NCBI GenBank assembly: GCA_943788235.1 | Contig: CALSPM010000001.1 | Location: forward strand, 372,001 to 436,000 | DNA from: an uncultured Cyclobacteriaceae bacterium | Lineage (GTDB): Bacteria; Bacteroidota; Bacteroidia; Cytophagales; Cyclobacteriaceae | DNA length: 64,000 nucleotides | Reading direction: 5' to 3' | Part shown: in pieces, positions 28,533 to 37,933 of the stretch | Numbering within the stretch: position 1 is the stretch's first letter | How the letters are laid out: every line of letters starts with the position of its first letter | Notes under the pieces: generated by a model | The model's database searches: none | Seen by the model: only the letters and a program-made list of their open reading frames with translations | What the model was told of the DNA's origin: nothing | Made by a program: the position numbers and the translations under genes

Positions 28533-29378
28533 ATGAAAAAAATACTTGTTCCTTTCGATTTTACTTTGCCATCTGATAATGCGCTTGATTTTGCTACACA
28601 ACTTGCAGAAAGGCATACGTCATCTGAAATTGTATTGTTTCATGTGATTGAGCATCCTTCCGAGAGCAGATTAAAAATCATGGGAGCCTCAAGCATAGAT
28701 CCTTTGGAAAACCTGTACATGAATAAACTTATTCAACAAACTGAGTTGAAGTTAAGGGCAGTGATAACCAATGTGATGTCAAAAGTGACAGTTAGCTTCA
28801 AAATAATTATAGGAAACCCTTATGTTTCGTTGGCCACTGAGGTAGCCAATCAAGATGTAAATTTAGTCATTATGGGGACCTCGAGCTTGGATGACTCAGA
28901 GAATTTATTTTTGAGTTCTAATGCAGAAAAAGTAGTTCGTAATGCACAATGTCCTGTAATTACCATCAAGAATAAAATTCATATTGAAAAAATTAAGAAT
29001 ATCGTATTCGCGTCAAATTTTGAGGAGATAAATCCACGTCTTGTTGAAAGAGTCAGTTTTATGCAAAACTTGATGCAAGCCAAATTGCGTATCGTAAAAA
29101 TCAATACACCTGCCAGTTTTACAAATACGCGTTATGATATTAAACAAATGTCAGCATTTGTAGAAACTAATATCATCAGTAATTATACCATTGATATTCA
29201 CAATTTCAATAATGAAGAAGACGGTATTGTTGATTTTGCTGACTTTATAGAAGCTGACATGATCATGTTAGGCACCCACCAAAGAAAAGGGATGAGTCAT
29301 TTTTTCAATCGAAGTGTTGCTGAGGATGTGGCAAATAATTCCAAGTGTCCCGTAATTACCGTGCAGTTGGATGAATAA
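28533..29378 (+). CDS. universal stress protein, two UspA domains
   Basis: The protein starts MKKILVPFDFTLPSDNALDF at ATG 28533 and has two UspA domains of about 140 residues each. Domain 1 ends with VNLVIMGTSSLDDSENLFLS, SNAEKVVRNAQCPVITIK; domain 2 starts KIKNIVFASNFEEINPRL and ends ADMIMLGTHQRKGMSHFFNR, SVAEDVANNSKCPVITVQ. The second domain keeps the G-T-x-x-x-x-G pattern that is related to ATP binding, in weaker form in the first. Role in stress is inferred from the family only. It is a single-gene unit between menA and the his operon. Confidence 0.85.
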   Translation: MKKILVPFDFTLPSDNALDFATQLAERHTSSEIVLFHVIEHPSESRLKIMGASSIDPLENLYMNKLIQQTELKLRAVITNVMSKVTVSFKIIIGNPYVSLATEVANQDVNLVIMGTSSLDDSENLFLSSNAEKVVRNAQCPVITIKNKIHIEKIKNIVFASNFEEINPRLVERVSFMQNLMQAKLRIVKINTPASFTNTRYDIKQMSAFVETNIISNYTIDIHNFNNEEDGIVDFADFIEADMIMLGTHQRKGMSHFFNRSVAEDVANNSKCPVITVQLDE

Positions 29379-29498
29379 TAATTCATTGTTACTATTTTTT
29401 TTCTCCAAATTTAGAACTGACTTCGTTTAAATAGTTAATGAGCCATGCAATAACTAACTTTTTTATTAGAGATCTGCATACTAATATCCTTTTTATTC

Positions 29499-30362
29499 AT
29501 GCCACAACCTAAATTAAAAATTGCCATTCAAAAGTCTGGAAGACTGAGTGAAGATTCGCTTGGTTTGTTTAAAGAAAGTGGTATTAAATTCAGTAATGGA
29601 CAGAGAAAACTAAGAACATTGGCCTCAAATTTTCCCGTAGAGTTTTTATTTCTTCGAAACAGTGATATCCCAGGCTATGTGGCTGACGGCATTGCGGATT
29701 TAGGCATCGTTGGTCGCAATATATTCTTGGAAGAAAGGAAGGAAATAGTAGAGATCAAAGCACTGGGATTTTCAAAATGTCGGATGTCTTTGGCGGTACC
29801 TAGAGAAGCCGAATACCACGGGCTAGACTATTTTAAAAATCAATGTATTGCCACCTCCTATCCGATTATTCTGAAAAATTTTTTAGATGAGCAAGATATA
29901 TCAGCTGATGTACACAAAATCAGTGGTTCTGTAGAAATAGCCCCAGGAATTGGCCTTTCGGTAGGAATTTTTGATATTGTAAGTACTGGAAGTACCTTGA
30001 TAAGTAATGGTCTCAAGGAAGTCGAAACAGTACTTCATTCAGAGGCTATACTGGTTGGGAATAAGGATCTAGCCCATGAAAAAAACAAATTGATTGAGCA
30101 GTTATTGTTTAGAATTGAGTCAGTTTTAGCTGGTAAAAACAATAAATATGTTTTAATGAATGCGCCTAATGAAAAATTAAAAGACATATTGGCATTAATC
30201 CCGGGTATGAGAAGCCCAACCGTGTTGCCGTTGGCTGCTGAAGGTTGGAGCAGTATACATTCTGTACTTAATGAAGACGATTTTTGGAACAGTATTGAAA
30301 AGTTGAGACAGGCTGGAGCAGAGGGTGTATTGGTGGTTCCCATAGAAAAAATGATTCGCTAA
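29499..30362 (+). CDS. hisG: ATP phosphoribosyltransferase, long form
   Basis: First step of histidine synthesis: ATP plus PRPP. The 287-residue length and C-terminal ~75-residue domain (MRSPTVLPLAAEGWSSIHSV, AEGVLVVPIEKMIR) identify the long, histidine-regulated form that works without HisZ. The catalytic core has KIAIQKSGRLSEDSLGLF, DGIADLGIVGRNIF and the PRPP loop in GIFDIVSTGSTLISNGL. Stop and the hisD start overlap (TAATG). It opens the hisGDCB group. A leader peptide rich in His was not found upstream. Confidence 0.95.
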   Translation: MPQPKLKIAIQKSGRLSEDSLGLFKESGIKFSNGQRKLRTLASNFPVEFLFLRNSDIPGYVADGIADLGIVGRNIFLEERKEIVEIKALGFSKCRMSLAVPREAEYHGLDYFKNQCIATSYPIILKNFLDEQDISADVHKISGSVEIAPGIGLSVGIFDIVSTGSTLISNGLKEVETVLHSEAILVGNKDLAHEKNKLIEQLLFRIESVLAGKNNKYVLMNAPNEKLKDILALIPGMRSPTVLPLAAEGWSSIHSVLNEDDFWNSIEKLRQAGAEGVLVVPIEKMIR

Positions 30363-31645
30363 TGAATATCTATAATTATGTCAATCAAAGTCAATTACGG
30401 GAGGTTTTAAAAAGGCCTGTGATGGATACAAATAAGATCGAAAAAATCGTACTACCTATCCTAGAGAAGGTAAAACGAGGAGGAGATAGAGCTTTAAAAA
30501 AATTGGTGCTTGAGTATGATCACGTCGAGCTAGATGAATTATGGATCTCTGAAGACGAACTAAAGGATGCTGAAATGCACGTCAACGCAAATCTTAAAAT
30601 TGCTATTGAGATAGCTAAAAAAAATATTTGGAAATTCCATGAAGCACAACAGCAGTCCCCACTGACGGTGGAGACGATGCCCGGAGTTATATGCAAACGT
30701 AAATCAGTTCCTATTCGAAATGTTGGACTCTATGTACCAGGTGGAACTGCACCCTTGTTCTCAACCGTTTTGATGTTGGGCATTCCCGCTTTAATCGCTG
30801 GGTGTAAAAATATCATCATTGCTTCCCCCACAAATAAAATAGGTAAAATTAATCCTGTCGTTTTGTATACCGCTAATTTATTGGGTATTCGCTCCGTCTT
30901 AAAATTAGGAGGGGCACAAGCCATCGCGGCTTTGGCCTATGGTACTGAGACTATTCCTAAAGTGGATAAAATTTTCGGACCGGGTAATCAATATGTAACG
31001 ACTGCCAAGCAATTATTATCTAAAGTGGTCTCTATTGATATGCCTGCAGGACCCTCGGAGGTTATGGTAATCGCAGATGAGGAAAGTAATGCGAGTTTTG
31101 TGGCTGCAGATTTAATCTCTCAAGCCGAACACGGAAATGACAGTCAAGTGATTTTAGTAACCAAAAGTCAGTCAGTCGCGGATGCGGTTGTTTTAGAGAT
31201 AAAAGAACAAATGACCCAATTGCCGAGAAAAGATTTGGCTGAAGAGTCTCTGAAAAATAGTGTAGTGATGATTATGAATTCAAAAAAAGAGGTCATTAAA
31301 ACCATTAATTATTATGGACCTGAGCATCTGATATTAAACATAAGTAATCCAGAAAAGTATATTGATAAAATTTATAATGCGGGTTCGGTATTTATAGGAC
31401 CTTATACTCCTGAATCCGCAGGGGATTATGCTTCAGGAACAAATCATGCGTTACCGACTAACGGATGGGCAAAATCTCATTCTGGTGTCTCTTTAGATAG
31501 TTTTGTTAAAAAAATTACTTTTCAAGAAATAACAAAAAAGGGATTAAAAATTTTAGGACCTACCCTAGAGGTAATGGCCGCTGCCGAACAACTTGAGGGA
31601 CATAAAAGAGCGGTGACGGTACGCTTGGAATCTTTTGAGAAATGA
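30362..31645 (+). CDS. hisD: histidinol dehydrogenase
   Basis: HisD oxidises histidinol to histidine in two NAD steps. Seen: VGLYVPGGTAPLFSTVLMLG, KIFGPGNQYVTTAKQLLS, the conserved IDMPAGPSEVMVIADEESNA, the zinc and catalytic residues in LISQAEHGNDSQVILVT (QAEHG), YYGPEHLIL and SAGDYASGTNHALPTNGWAK. Length (427) is normal. It overlaps hisG by one base and hisC by four. Confidence 0.96.
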   Translation: MNIYNYVNQSQLREVLKRPVMDTNKIEKIVLPILEKVKRGGDRALKKLVLEYDHVELDELWISEDELKDAEMHVNANLKIAIEIAKKNIWKFHEAQQQSPLTVETMPGVICKRKSVPIRNVGLYVPGGTAPLFSTVLMLGIPALIAGCKNIIIASPTNKIGKINPVVLYTANLLGIRSVLKLGGAQAIAALAYGTETIPKVDKIFGPGNQYVTTAKQLLSKVVSIDMPAGPSEVMVIADEESNASFVAADLISQAEHGNDSQVILVTKSQSVADAVVLEIKEQMTQLPRKDLAEESLKNSVVMIMNSKKEVIKTINYYGPEHLILNISNPEKYIDKIYNAGSVFIGPYTPESAGDYASGTNHALPTNGWAKSHSGVSLDSFVKKITFQEITKKGLKILGPTLEVMAAAEQLEGHKRAVTVRLESFEK

Positions 31646-32694
31646 GTAAGATTGGGGATTTATTAAGGAAGCATTTAAAAATTTTTACCCCCTATTCGAC
31701 GGCCAGAGATGATTTTAAGGGGGATAGGGGGATTTTCTTAGATGCCAATGAAAATGCCTTAGGTTCGGTAATCTCTGAAAATTGGAATCGATATCCAGAT
31801 CCTCGACAAAGCCACTTGAAGAGGGCCATGGGTAAAATCAAAGGCATTGCCCCGGAATGTATTTTTATGGGTAACGGAAGTGATGAACCCATTGATTTAT
31901 TGATCAGGGCTTTTTGTGAACCGGGTATCGATGAAATGATGATATTTCCTCCAACCTACGGTATGTTTAAAGCGGCGGCAAATATTAATAATGTAGGCGT
32001 CAATGAGGTTTTATTGACCCAGGATTTTCAATTGGACATGACCCAAATAAAATCAGCACTCAATGGTCATGTTAAGATCATATTCATTTGTTCTCCCAAT
32101 AATCCAACAGGAAATTTGATACAGGTGCAAGATATTTTGGATCTGGCGATGGTGTTCAAAGGAATCATCGTGATAGATGAGGCTTATATTGATTTTACAG
32201 ATACCCCTTCCTGGATTGTGGCAATATCGAAGTTTCCCCATTTGGTGGTTTTGCAAACCCTGAGTAAAGCTTGGGGCCTGGCTTCGTTAAGATTGGGAAT
32301 GGCATTTTGTCATCCAAAGATCGTTGATGTACTCAATCTGATCAAACCACCCTATAATATCAGTGGTCCGGTTCAAAATCATGTGCTTAAGGCATTAAAG
32401 AAGGGGGATCAAATGCGATCATTCGTTGAAGAAATAAAAAAATTGAAAAAGGAATTGGGGTTGGCACTTGAACAACTACCCATTGTTTTAAAAGTCTATC
32501 CCAGCGAAGCTAATTTTTTCTTAGTTAAATTCAAGAATGTACAAGAAATTTTTCAGTATTTAATTCGTAATGAGATCATTCTAAGAGATAGATCAGCCCT
32601 AGTTTTATGCGATGATTGTATACGAATTACTGTTGGCACAGCATTTGAAAATAAGCAACTGATTCTTACGCTGAAAAATTACCTAAAGATATGA
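31642..32694 (+). CDS. hisC: histidinol-phosphate aminotransferase
   Basis: This is a fold-type I PLP aminotransferase of 350 residues. Evidence: FLDANENALGSVISENWNRY near the start, GNGSDEPIDLLIRAFCEPG, the SPNNPTGNLI motif, IDEAYIDF and the PLP lysine in LQTLSKAWGLASLRLGMAF. It converts imidazole-acetol-phosphate to histidinol-phosphate. Overlaps of 4 bases with hisD and hisB support one transcript. Confidence 0.94.
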   Translation: MSKIGDLLRKHLKIFTPYSTARDDFKGDRGIFLDANENALGSVISENWNRYPDPRQSHLKRAMGKIKGIAPECIFMGNGSDEPIDLLIRAFCEPGIDEMMIFPPTYGMFKAAANINNVGVNEVLLTQDFQLDMTQIKSALNGHVKIIFICSPNNPTGNLIQVQDILDLAMVFKGIIVIDEAYIDFTDTPSWIVAISKFPHLVVLQTLSKAWGLASLRLGMAFCHPKIVDVLNLIKPPYNISGPVQNHVLKALKKGDQMRSFVEEIKKLKKELGLALEQLPIVLKVYPSEANFFLVKFKNVQEIFQYLIRNEIILRDRSALVLCDDCIRITVGTAFENKQLILTLKNYLKI

Positions 32695-33776
32695 GACCTA
32701 TTTTATTTATAGACCGAGATGGAACCATTGTCTCAGAGACGGAGGATGAGTTTGTAGATCAGATTGAGAAGTTACATTTTTTACCTGATGTGCTCTATTA
32801 TTTAAGAAAAATTCAACAAGAATCTCATTTTTTGTTAGTGTTAGTTTCTAATCAAGATGGTTTGGGTACCGAGGGCCATCAAGAAAAGAGATTTTATCCA
32901 ATCCACAACTTGATCATGCGTACCTTAACTTCTCAAGGTATTCATTTTGATAGGGTACATATTGATGAACATTTCGATCATGAAAACCGAAAACCAGAGA
33001 CCGGCATGTTGTCCGCTTATTTGAGGGGAAATTACGACATGGCTAAATCTTATGTCATTGGTGACCGTAAAACAGATATGGAGTTGGCTGACAATTTGGG
33101 TTGCGAGGGGATTCATATAAGTAAAGAAAAAAACCAAGGGGTAGCCCTTGCGACTACGTCTTGGAAAGATATTTATGAATTCTTGGTGGTCAAATCACGG
33201 AGATCTAAGGTCATCAGAAAGACCAATGAAACCGATATCAGCATTGAATTAAACTTAGATGGCGCGGGTCAAACGGATATAAGTACCGGTTTGCATTTTT
33301 TTGATCATATGCTGGACCAATTGGGCAAGCATGGGGGGATGGACTTGAAAATTCAAGTAACGGGTGATTTGCAGATAGACGAGCATCATACTATTGAGGA
33401 TACAGGCTTGGCCTTGGGCGAAGCCATGGTGAAAGCATTGGGGTCTAAAAAAGGGATCAATAGGTATGGATTTTTATTACCCATGGATGACGCATTGGCC
33501 CAAGTAGCAGTGGACTTTGGTGGTCGACCTTGGATGGAATGGAAAGGTATTTTTAAAAGAGAAAGGGTAGGAGATGTACCCACAGAAATGATTCATCATT
33601 TTTTCAAATCCTTCTCAAATGCTTCCAAATGCAACCTTAATATTAAAGTAACTGGTGAAAATGAGCACCATATGATTGAAGGTATTTTCAAAGCTTTTGC
33701 AAAAGCCATCAAAATGGCCATAAAAAAGAATCCAGAAGCATTAGATAATCTCCCCTCAACTAAAGGAGTGCTCTAA
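32691..33776 (+). CDS. hisB: bifunctional histidinol-phosphatase / IGP dehydratase
   Basis: The N-terminal ~165 residues are a HAD phosphatase (FIDRDGTIVSETEDEFVDQ; SYVIGDRKTDMELADNLG). The C-terminal half is imidazoleglycerol-phosphate dehydratase with the metal-binding His motifs HFFDHMLDQLGKHGGMDL, IDEHHTIEDTGLALGEA and NEHHMIEGIFKAFAKAI. The fused form is as in E. coli. It is the last gene of the group; hisH, hisA, hisF and hisI are not within the window. It ends 3 bases from the convergent membrane-protein gene. Confidence 0.95.
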   Translation: MRPILFIDRDGTIVSETEDEFVDQIEKLHFLPDVLYYLRKIQQESHFLLVLVSNQDGLGTEGHQEKRFYPIHNLIMRTLTSQGIHFDRVHIDEHFDHENRKPETGMLSAYLRGNYDMAKSYVIGDRKTDMELADNLGCEGIHISKEKNQGVALATTSWKDIYEFLVVKSRRSKVIRKTNETDISIELNLDGAGQTDISTGLHFFDHMLDQLGKHGGMDLKIQVTGDLQIDEHHTIEDTGLALGEAMVKALGSKKGINRYGFLLPMDDALAQVAVDFGGRPWMEWKGIFKRERVGDVPTEMIHHFFKSFSNASKCNLNIKVTGENEHHMIEGIFKAFAKAIKMAIKKNPEALDNLPSTKGVL

Positions 33777-33779
33777 GTG

Positions 33780-34220
33780 CTATATACGATCCCAAGGTAT
33801 CGAAATAAGCATGAGTACCAAGGAAATACCGAAAAAAATCAATTGATTTTTGAATTTACTTTCATTTGAAAGTGCCTTCTTTGTTTTGGCACTTCCAATG
33901 GTCACGATGATGGTGACTAAGATCATGATTGAAATGTGCTCAACGGCCCAAAAACGGAGAGAGGGATCTTTCATAGCGGCACCGAAATCGGCAAAAGCCG
34001 CTTGTGTGATAGGACTGAAAAAGAAGTACAAAGAGATTCCAAGAAGGAGCATCAGATGAACCGTTCCTGCAAAAGAAGAAGCAAGAATGCGATCTATTTT
34101 TTGGTATTCTTTTTTACCATAAAATCCAATCATTGACTTGACCAAGATGATTAAAGGAAGCAGGAGTGCCAGCCATCTAAATCCTGAATGTGCATGTAGC
34201 AATACTTTATAGGTACTCAT
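33780..34220 (-). CDS. small four-helix membrane protein
   Basis: The preferred start is ATG 34220 (MSTYKVLLHAHSGFRWLALL), nine codons inside the longest frame, because the family-like start LLHAHSGFRW follows at once. Four hydrophobic segments are visible (RWLALLLPLIILVKSMIGF; HLMLLLGISLYFFFSP; EHISIMILVTIIVTIG; IFFGISLVLMLISIP). His residues in the first and third segments could bind haem, as in cytochrome b561-like proteins, but this is only a possibility. It is common in Bacteroidota and of unknown function. Confidence 0.65.
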   Translation of the reverse strand: MSTYKVLLHAHSGFRWLALLLPLIILVKSMIGFYGKKEYQKIDRILASSFAGTVHLMLLLGISLYFFFSPITQAAFADFGAAMKDPSLRFWAVEHISIMILVTIIVTIGSAKTKKALSNESKFKNQLIFFGISLVLMLISIPWDRI

Positions 34221-34335
34221 GTTGTCTTTTTTAGCTAAATTAGACATTAAAGCCTACAATTTGAATCATTTTTTCAATAAAGATAAATATGGATGATGGG
34301 AGTTACCTTAAGACGGGTTGGCTCGATTAAAAGCT

Positions 34336-35397
34336 TTAAAAATCAATACTCATTTGAGGATTAGTTACTTTTTTAAATTGCAAATTTGAGATGCCTATTC
34401 CCAGCAGTCGAATACCTGCTTCATGTAACAAGCCTTCGTTAAGTAAAGATTTAATGAGTACTTGAATTTCTGAAAGATTTAGAATTACTTCTTTTTGTGA
34501 TTTGCTTCTCGTAATTTGCTTAAAATTGCCATACTTTATTTTAAGACTTATGGTTCTGCCTTGTGCAGATTGCAGCTGATATCTTCTAAAAACTTCTTCA
34601 GTTATGGGTTTGAGGTGTGATAGGATATCTGCAAGGGTCATCAAGTGATGTGAAAAGGTATTTTCGGCGCTGATGGATTTCCTTTTGCGATCGGGCAGGA
34701 TGGGTCTGTGGTCAATACCACGGGCCACTTGATAATAATAATTCCCCTGTTTTCCGTATCTCAGACATAAATCATCCAATGTTTTTGCTTTTAGGTCTTT
34801 GCCTGTAAAAATACCTGCATGCTTCATTTTTTCGGCAGTGACCTTGCCTATGCCATGAATTTTTTTGATTGGGAGTTTTTCAATGAAAACTGCTGCGTTT
34901 TCGGGTAAAACCACGTAAAGTCCATTGGGCTTTTCCATGTCAGAGGCGATCTTGGCCAAAAATTTATTGAAGGAAATGCCTGCAGAAGCAATTAACCCTG
35001 TTTTGTCTTTGATTTTTTTCTTAATATCTATGGCGATGAGGGTGGCTGATTTTAAACCGATTTTGGGATGAGTGATGTCCAAATAAGCTTCATCAAGCGA
35101 CAAGGGTTCAATCAAGTCTGTATATTCATGATATATGGTCCTAATTTCATTGGAAATCTCTTTGTACCGATCAAATCGGGGTTTGACGAAAATAAGTTGT
35201 GGACACAATCTTGCAGCAATTCTGGAAGACAAGGCAGATTTTACCCCAAATTTTCGAGCTTCATAACTCGCTGCTGCAACGACGCCACCCTCTTTATGCC
35301 CCCCCACGGCGACGGGCTTTCCTCGTAAATCAGGGTCGTCATTTTGCTCAACGGAAGCATAAAAAGCATCCATGTCAATATGTATTATTTTACGCAT
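34336..35397 (-). CDS. dinB: DNA polymerase IV (Y family)
   Basis: Translesion polymerase. The start KIIHIDMDAFYASVEQNDD holds the first catalytic Asp and steric gate region; SYEARKFGVKSALSSRIAAR follows; YHEYTDLIEPLSLDEAYLDI has the catalytic SLDEAYLD; KIHGIGKVTAEKMKHAGI is the helix-hairpin-helix thumb. The little-finger domain follows to residue ~340. Length 353 is normal; the end PQMSIDF could be a beta-clamp binding peptide. It lies downstream of the lipid operon on the same strand, 50 bases after the phosphopantetheinyl transferase. Confidence 0.93.
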   Translation of the reverse strand: MRKIIHIDMDAFYASVEQNDDPDLRGKPVAVGGHKEGGVVAAASYEARKFGVKSALSSRIAARLCPQLIFVKPRFDRYKEISNEIRTIYHEYTDLIEPLSLDEAYLDITHPKIGLKSATLIAIDIKKKIKDKTGLIASAGISFNKFLAKIASDMEKPNGLYVVLPENAAVFIEKLPIKKIHGIGKVTAEKMKHAGIFTGKDLKAKTLDDLCLRYGKQGNYYYQVARGIDHRPILPDRKRKSISAENTFSHHLMTLADILSHLKPITEEVFRRYQLQSAQGRTISLKIKYGNFKQITRSKSQKEVILNLSEIQVLIKSLLNEGLLHEAGIRLLGIGISNLQFKKVTNPQMSIDF

Positions 35398-35447
35398 TCG
35401 TTGGGTGAATACCTTTCAAATCAAAAATAATCAAAAATAATCAATAG

Positions 35448-35981
35448 TTAGGATTTTAAAACCCCAAGCTTTTCAATACAAAAAGCTATATAATTACCAT
35501 GATGACTTAATGAAATGGGAAATTCTTTTTCTTCGTTTACACAAAGCAGGGGCAGTTGATTTTCATCTAGAGTAAAGCTGATATTCAAAGGCTTGAAATA
35601 GGCAATGATTCTTGCACGAATCATTTTTTGAGAAGACGCTTTTTGATGATTCATCCAAATTTGATGCATAAGTTCCATCGATGGTGGTGCGGCCGTAGCC
35701 ACTACATAGTTGGGTGTGGTCTCAACAGTGCCCAATAGTTTTTTGGAAGTGAAATGTAAATCATTTGAAAAAATGACTGTAATGAGTTTTGGATCGAATG
35801 ATTTTAATTGTCGTTTACTCTTGAAAACAGCCTCTTTAGCACTCCAAACGATCCAATAGAGTAGGATGGGATCTATATTTTCAGGGTATTGATCACCTTT
35901 AGCTTTTATGTAACGTAAGTGATCTGCAGTACGCGGATGGCAAAGGGAATCTTTGATGTCAACAATGTCAATTCCAATCAC
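35448..35981 (-). CDS. 4'-phosphopantetheinyl transferase superfamily protein
   Basis: PPTases load the phosphopantetheine arm on carrier proteins. The 177-residue protein has IGIDIVDI (first metal-binding Asp) at the start and the hallmark WSAKEAVFKSKRQLKSF (WxxKEAxxK), with a C-terminal FPISLSHHGNYIAFCIEK. It overlaps the preceding gene by 4 bases and ends the lipid operon that carries an ACP, which makes that ACP its likely partner (inference). The size is between AcpS and Sfp types. Confidence 0.85.
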   Translation of the reverse strand: MIGIDIVDIKDSLCHPRTADHLRYIKAKGDQYPENIDPILLYWIVWSAKEAVFKSKRQLKSFDPKLITVIFSNDLHFTSKKLLGTVETTPNYVVATAAPPSMELMHQIWMNHQKASSQKMIRARIIAYFKPLNISFTLDENQLPLLCVNEEKEFPISLSHHGNYIAFCIEKLGVLKS

Positions 35982-36367
35982 TCAAGGTAGATGTTATGTT
36001 CTTTTTCGTATACGATTAGAGCGGTTTGTCCATTTTTACTGGATTCATAGCCATAATCATAGCTTTCACCATTTTCGAAAATTTCATATCGGATCGCCCA
36101 ATGGGTGTCGACAATAAAAGCATTCAATATTGATCCATTCTCAAGCTGAATCTTTATGACATTAGTTCCTTTTTTTAAGAAGGGATTTAAATCAAGGGAT
36201 AAATTTAATTCAGGATTCCCATCGATGAATTGACTATCAAAAACAAGTTCATCATTGACAAATGTATAAACTCTGTTGTCTATTTTGGAAAAGATAATAT
36301 TATAATCTGGAGTTTGCGTGATTGGGAACAAAGCACAAATGAGCCAAAAAGAGCCTATCAATTTCAT
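35978..36367 (-). CDS. small secreted protein in the lipid operon
   Basis: This 129-residue product starts with a signal peptide (MKLIGSFWLICALFPITQTP). The mature part, FSKIDNRVYTFVNDELVFDS and GTNVIKIQLENGSILNAFIV, looks like a small beta-sandwich. No catalytic motif is seen and I do not recognise the family. It is placed between the ACP gene (38 bases away) and the PPTase gene (4-base overlap), so it is co-transcribed with the lipid genes, but a direct role is not shown. Confidence 0.6.
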   Translation of the reverse strand: MKLIGSFWLICALFPITQTPDYNIIFSKIDNRVYTFVNDELVFDSQFIDGNPELNLSLDLNPFLKKGTNVIKIQLENGSILNAFIVDTHWAIRYEIFENGESYDYGYESSKNGQTALIVYEKEHNIYLE

Positions 36368-36405
36368 TTAAATGAAGCTTAAATATAGACTTAGCGCAAG
36401 CATAT

Positions 36406-36660
36406 CTATTTTTCTAGCACCTTACCATGAATAATATCAATGGCTTGGCCGATGGTACCCATTTTCATGATGACATCATCCTCTATCATGACATCATATT
36501 TTTCTTCAACATCTAATACAATGTCTACAATGTGTGCCGAGTTTATTTTGAGGTCATTGATGAGATCATGTTCAAGGGTAAGCTTACCTAGTATTTCCTT
36601 ATCTGGGACATAAACGGCAATGATTTCTTTTAATTGTTCTTGAATTGTATTCTTATCCAT
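36406..36660 (-). CDS. acyl carrier protein
   Basis: The 84-residue protein has the ACP four-helix layout, with LEHDLINDLKINSAHIVDIV around the carrier serine and DVEEKYDVMIEDDVIMKMGT after it. The usual D-S-L is here N-S-A, as seen in some secondary-pathway carriers, so it is likely a dedicated ACP and not the main AcpP (inference). It overlaps the ketosynthase gene by 8 bases. The PPTase two genes downstream would activate it. Confidence 0.88.
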   Translation of the reverse strand: MDKNTIQEQLKEIIAVYVPDKEILGKLTLEHDLINDLKINSAHIVDIVLDVEEKYDVMIEDDVIMKMGTIGQAIDIIHGKVLEK

Positions 36661-37933
36661 CTTTCCATTTTCTAAGTACTATGCTGCAATTTAAATCACC
36701 AAAACCAAAATTGGCTTTAATAACGGTATTAATTTCTTTATGAACGGTGTTCATAGGAATACGCTCCAATGGGATTTCTGCAGTAATATCAGGATTTACT
36801 TTTTTGATATTGTAGTTCCCGTGAACAAATGATTTTTCTATTTGAATTAGGGTAGCCACCAATTCGATGGATCCGGCCCCGGCAATACAATGTCCTATCA
36901 TTGATTTAGGTGTGTTGATGAGTGGAAATTTATCTTGAGGGCCTCCGAGCGCCTTCTTCCAATTCTTTATTTCAGTGGAATCACCTTTTGTACCGGTCAG
37001 ATGTCCACTGATAAGATCTATTTCATTACTAGCTACCTTTGCTTCACGTAAGCTATTTTTCATACAATGAGCTACTGCATTTGAATTAGGAGCCGTCATA
37101 CTTCCCCCATCTCTTAAACCGCCAGAATTGACATCAGCACCCAAGATTTCGGCATAGATCTTAGCCCCACGACTTTGAGCACTTTCAAGTGTCTCCAACA
37201 CCATGGCCCCTGATCCACTTCCCGGAACAAATCCAACGCTACTGTCGCACATGGGCCGCGAACCATTGGTTGGATCTTCGTTAGAATCACTGGTGAGTAT
37301 CCGCATCGCATCAAAGGCACCCCAAATAAAAATCCCATCACCTTCGGTACTTCCACATAGCATTCTTTTGGCCTTCCCTAATTTGAGGTGTTCGTAGCCT
37401 AGTAATACCGATTCAGTACCTGTAATGCATGCGGAGGAGTTCGATAATATCCTATTGCCTAGACCTAAAATTTTGTTTAGATAGGCTGCTGCTCCACTGC
37501 TCATACTTTCAGGGATCGCCCGTGAACCGAGTCGCTTATTATTACCCGCTAATATTTTAGAAAACACAGCATGATTAGATCCGTCGAGGCCCAAAGCCCC
37601 AGAACCGATAATCATACCAGAATCGAAATCTATTTGATTTTGATGATGGATTAAGCCAGCGTTTTCCCAAGCTTCAAATCCCGCGAGACAGGCATAGATA
37701 ATAGCATTATTATCTAGCTTATTTTGATAATAATCATCAAAATAGTGCGCTTTATAATCCTCAGTAATCAGCGGCTTACCTGCAATTTGGCATCTGAAAT
37801 TTAATGACTGAGATTCTTCAAAAAAACGAATACCTGAGCGTCCTTCCTTTAATGCTTTTTCAAAATCTGCTGCGCCTACCGCGTTTGGCGCCACAACTCC
37901 AATGCCTGTGATGACAACTCTATTATTGATCAA
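36653..37933 (-). CDS. beta-ketoacyl-ACP synthase, FabF type
   Basis: The 426-residue condensing enzyme starts RVVITGIGVVAPNAVGAADF after a TTG start that overlaps the dehydratase stop. The active-site Cys is in ILSNSSACITGTESVLLGYE, with His residues in ISGHLTGTKGDSTEIKNW and PKSMIGHCIAGAGSIELVA, the Cys-His-His set of decarboxylating KAS enzymes. It should extend acyl-ACP by two carbons, probably on the ACP encoded next door. A frame-intact gene of normal length. Confidence 0.9.
   Translation of the reverse strand: MINNRVVITGIGVVAPNAVGAADFEKALKEGRSGIRFFEESQSLNFRCQIAGKPLITEDYKAHYFDDYYQNKLDNNAIIYACLAGFEAWENAGLIHHQNQIDFDSGMIIGSGALGLDGSNHAVFSKILAGNNKRLGSRAIPESMSSGAAAYLNKILGLGNRILSNSSACITGTESVLLGYEHLKLGKAKRMLCGSTEGDGIFIWGAFDAMRILTSDSNEDPTNGSRPMCDSSVGFVPGSGSGAMVLETLESAQSRGAKIYAEILGADVNSGGLRDGGSMTAPNSNAVAHCMKNSLREAKVASNEIDLISGHLTGTKGDSTEIKNWKKALGGPQDKFPLINTPKSMIGHCIAGAGSIELVATLIQIEKSFVHGNYNIKKVNPDITAEIPLERIPMNTVHKEINTVIKANFGFGDLNCSIVLRKWKDG

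Noticed and set aside
29379-29498. Histidine leader peptide or attenuator before hisG
   Set aside because: No run of His codons and no alternating hairpins with a T-run were found in the 120-base gap.
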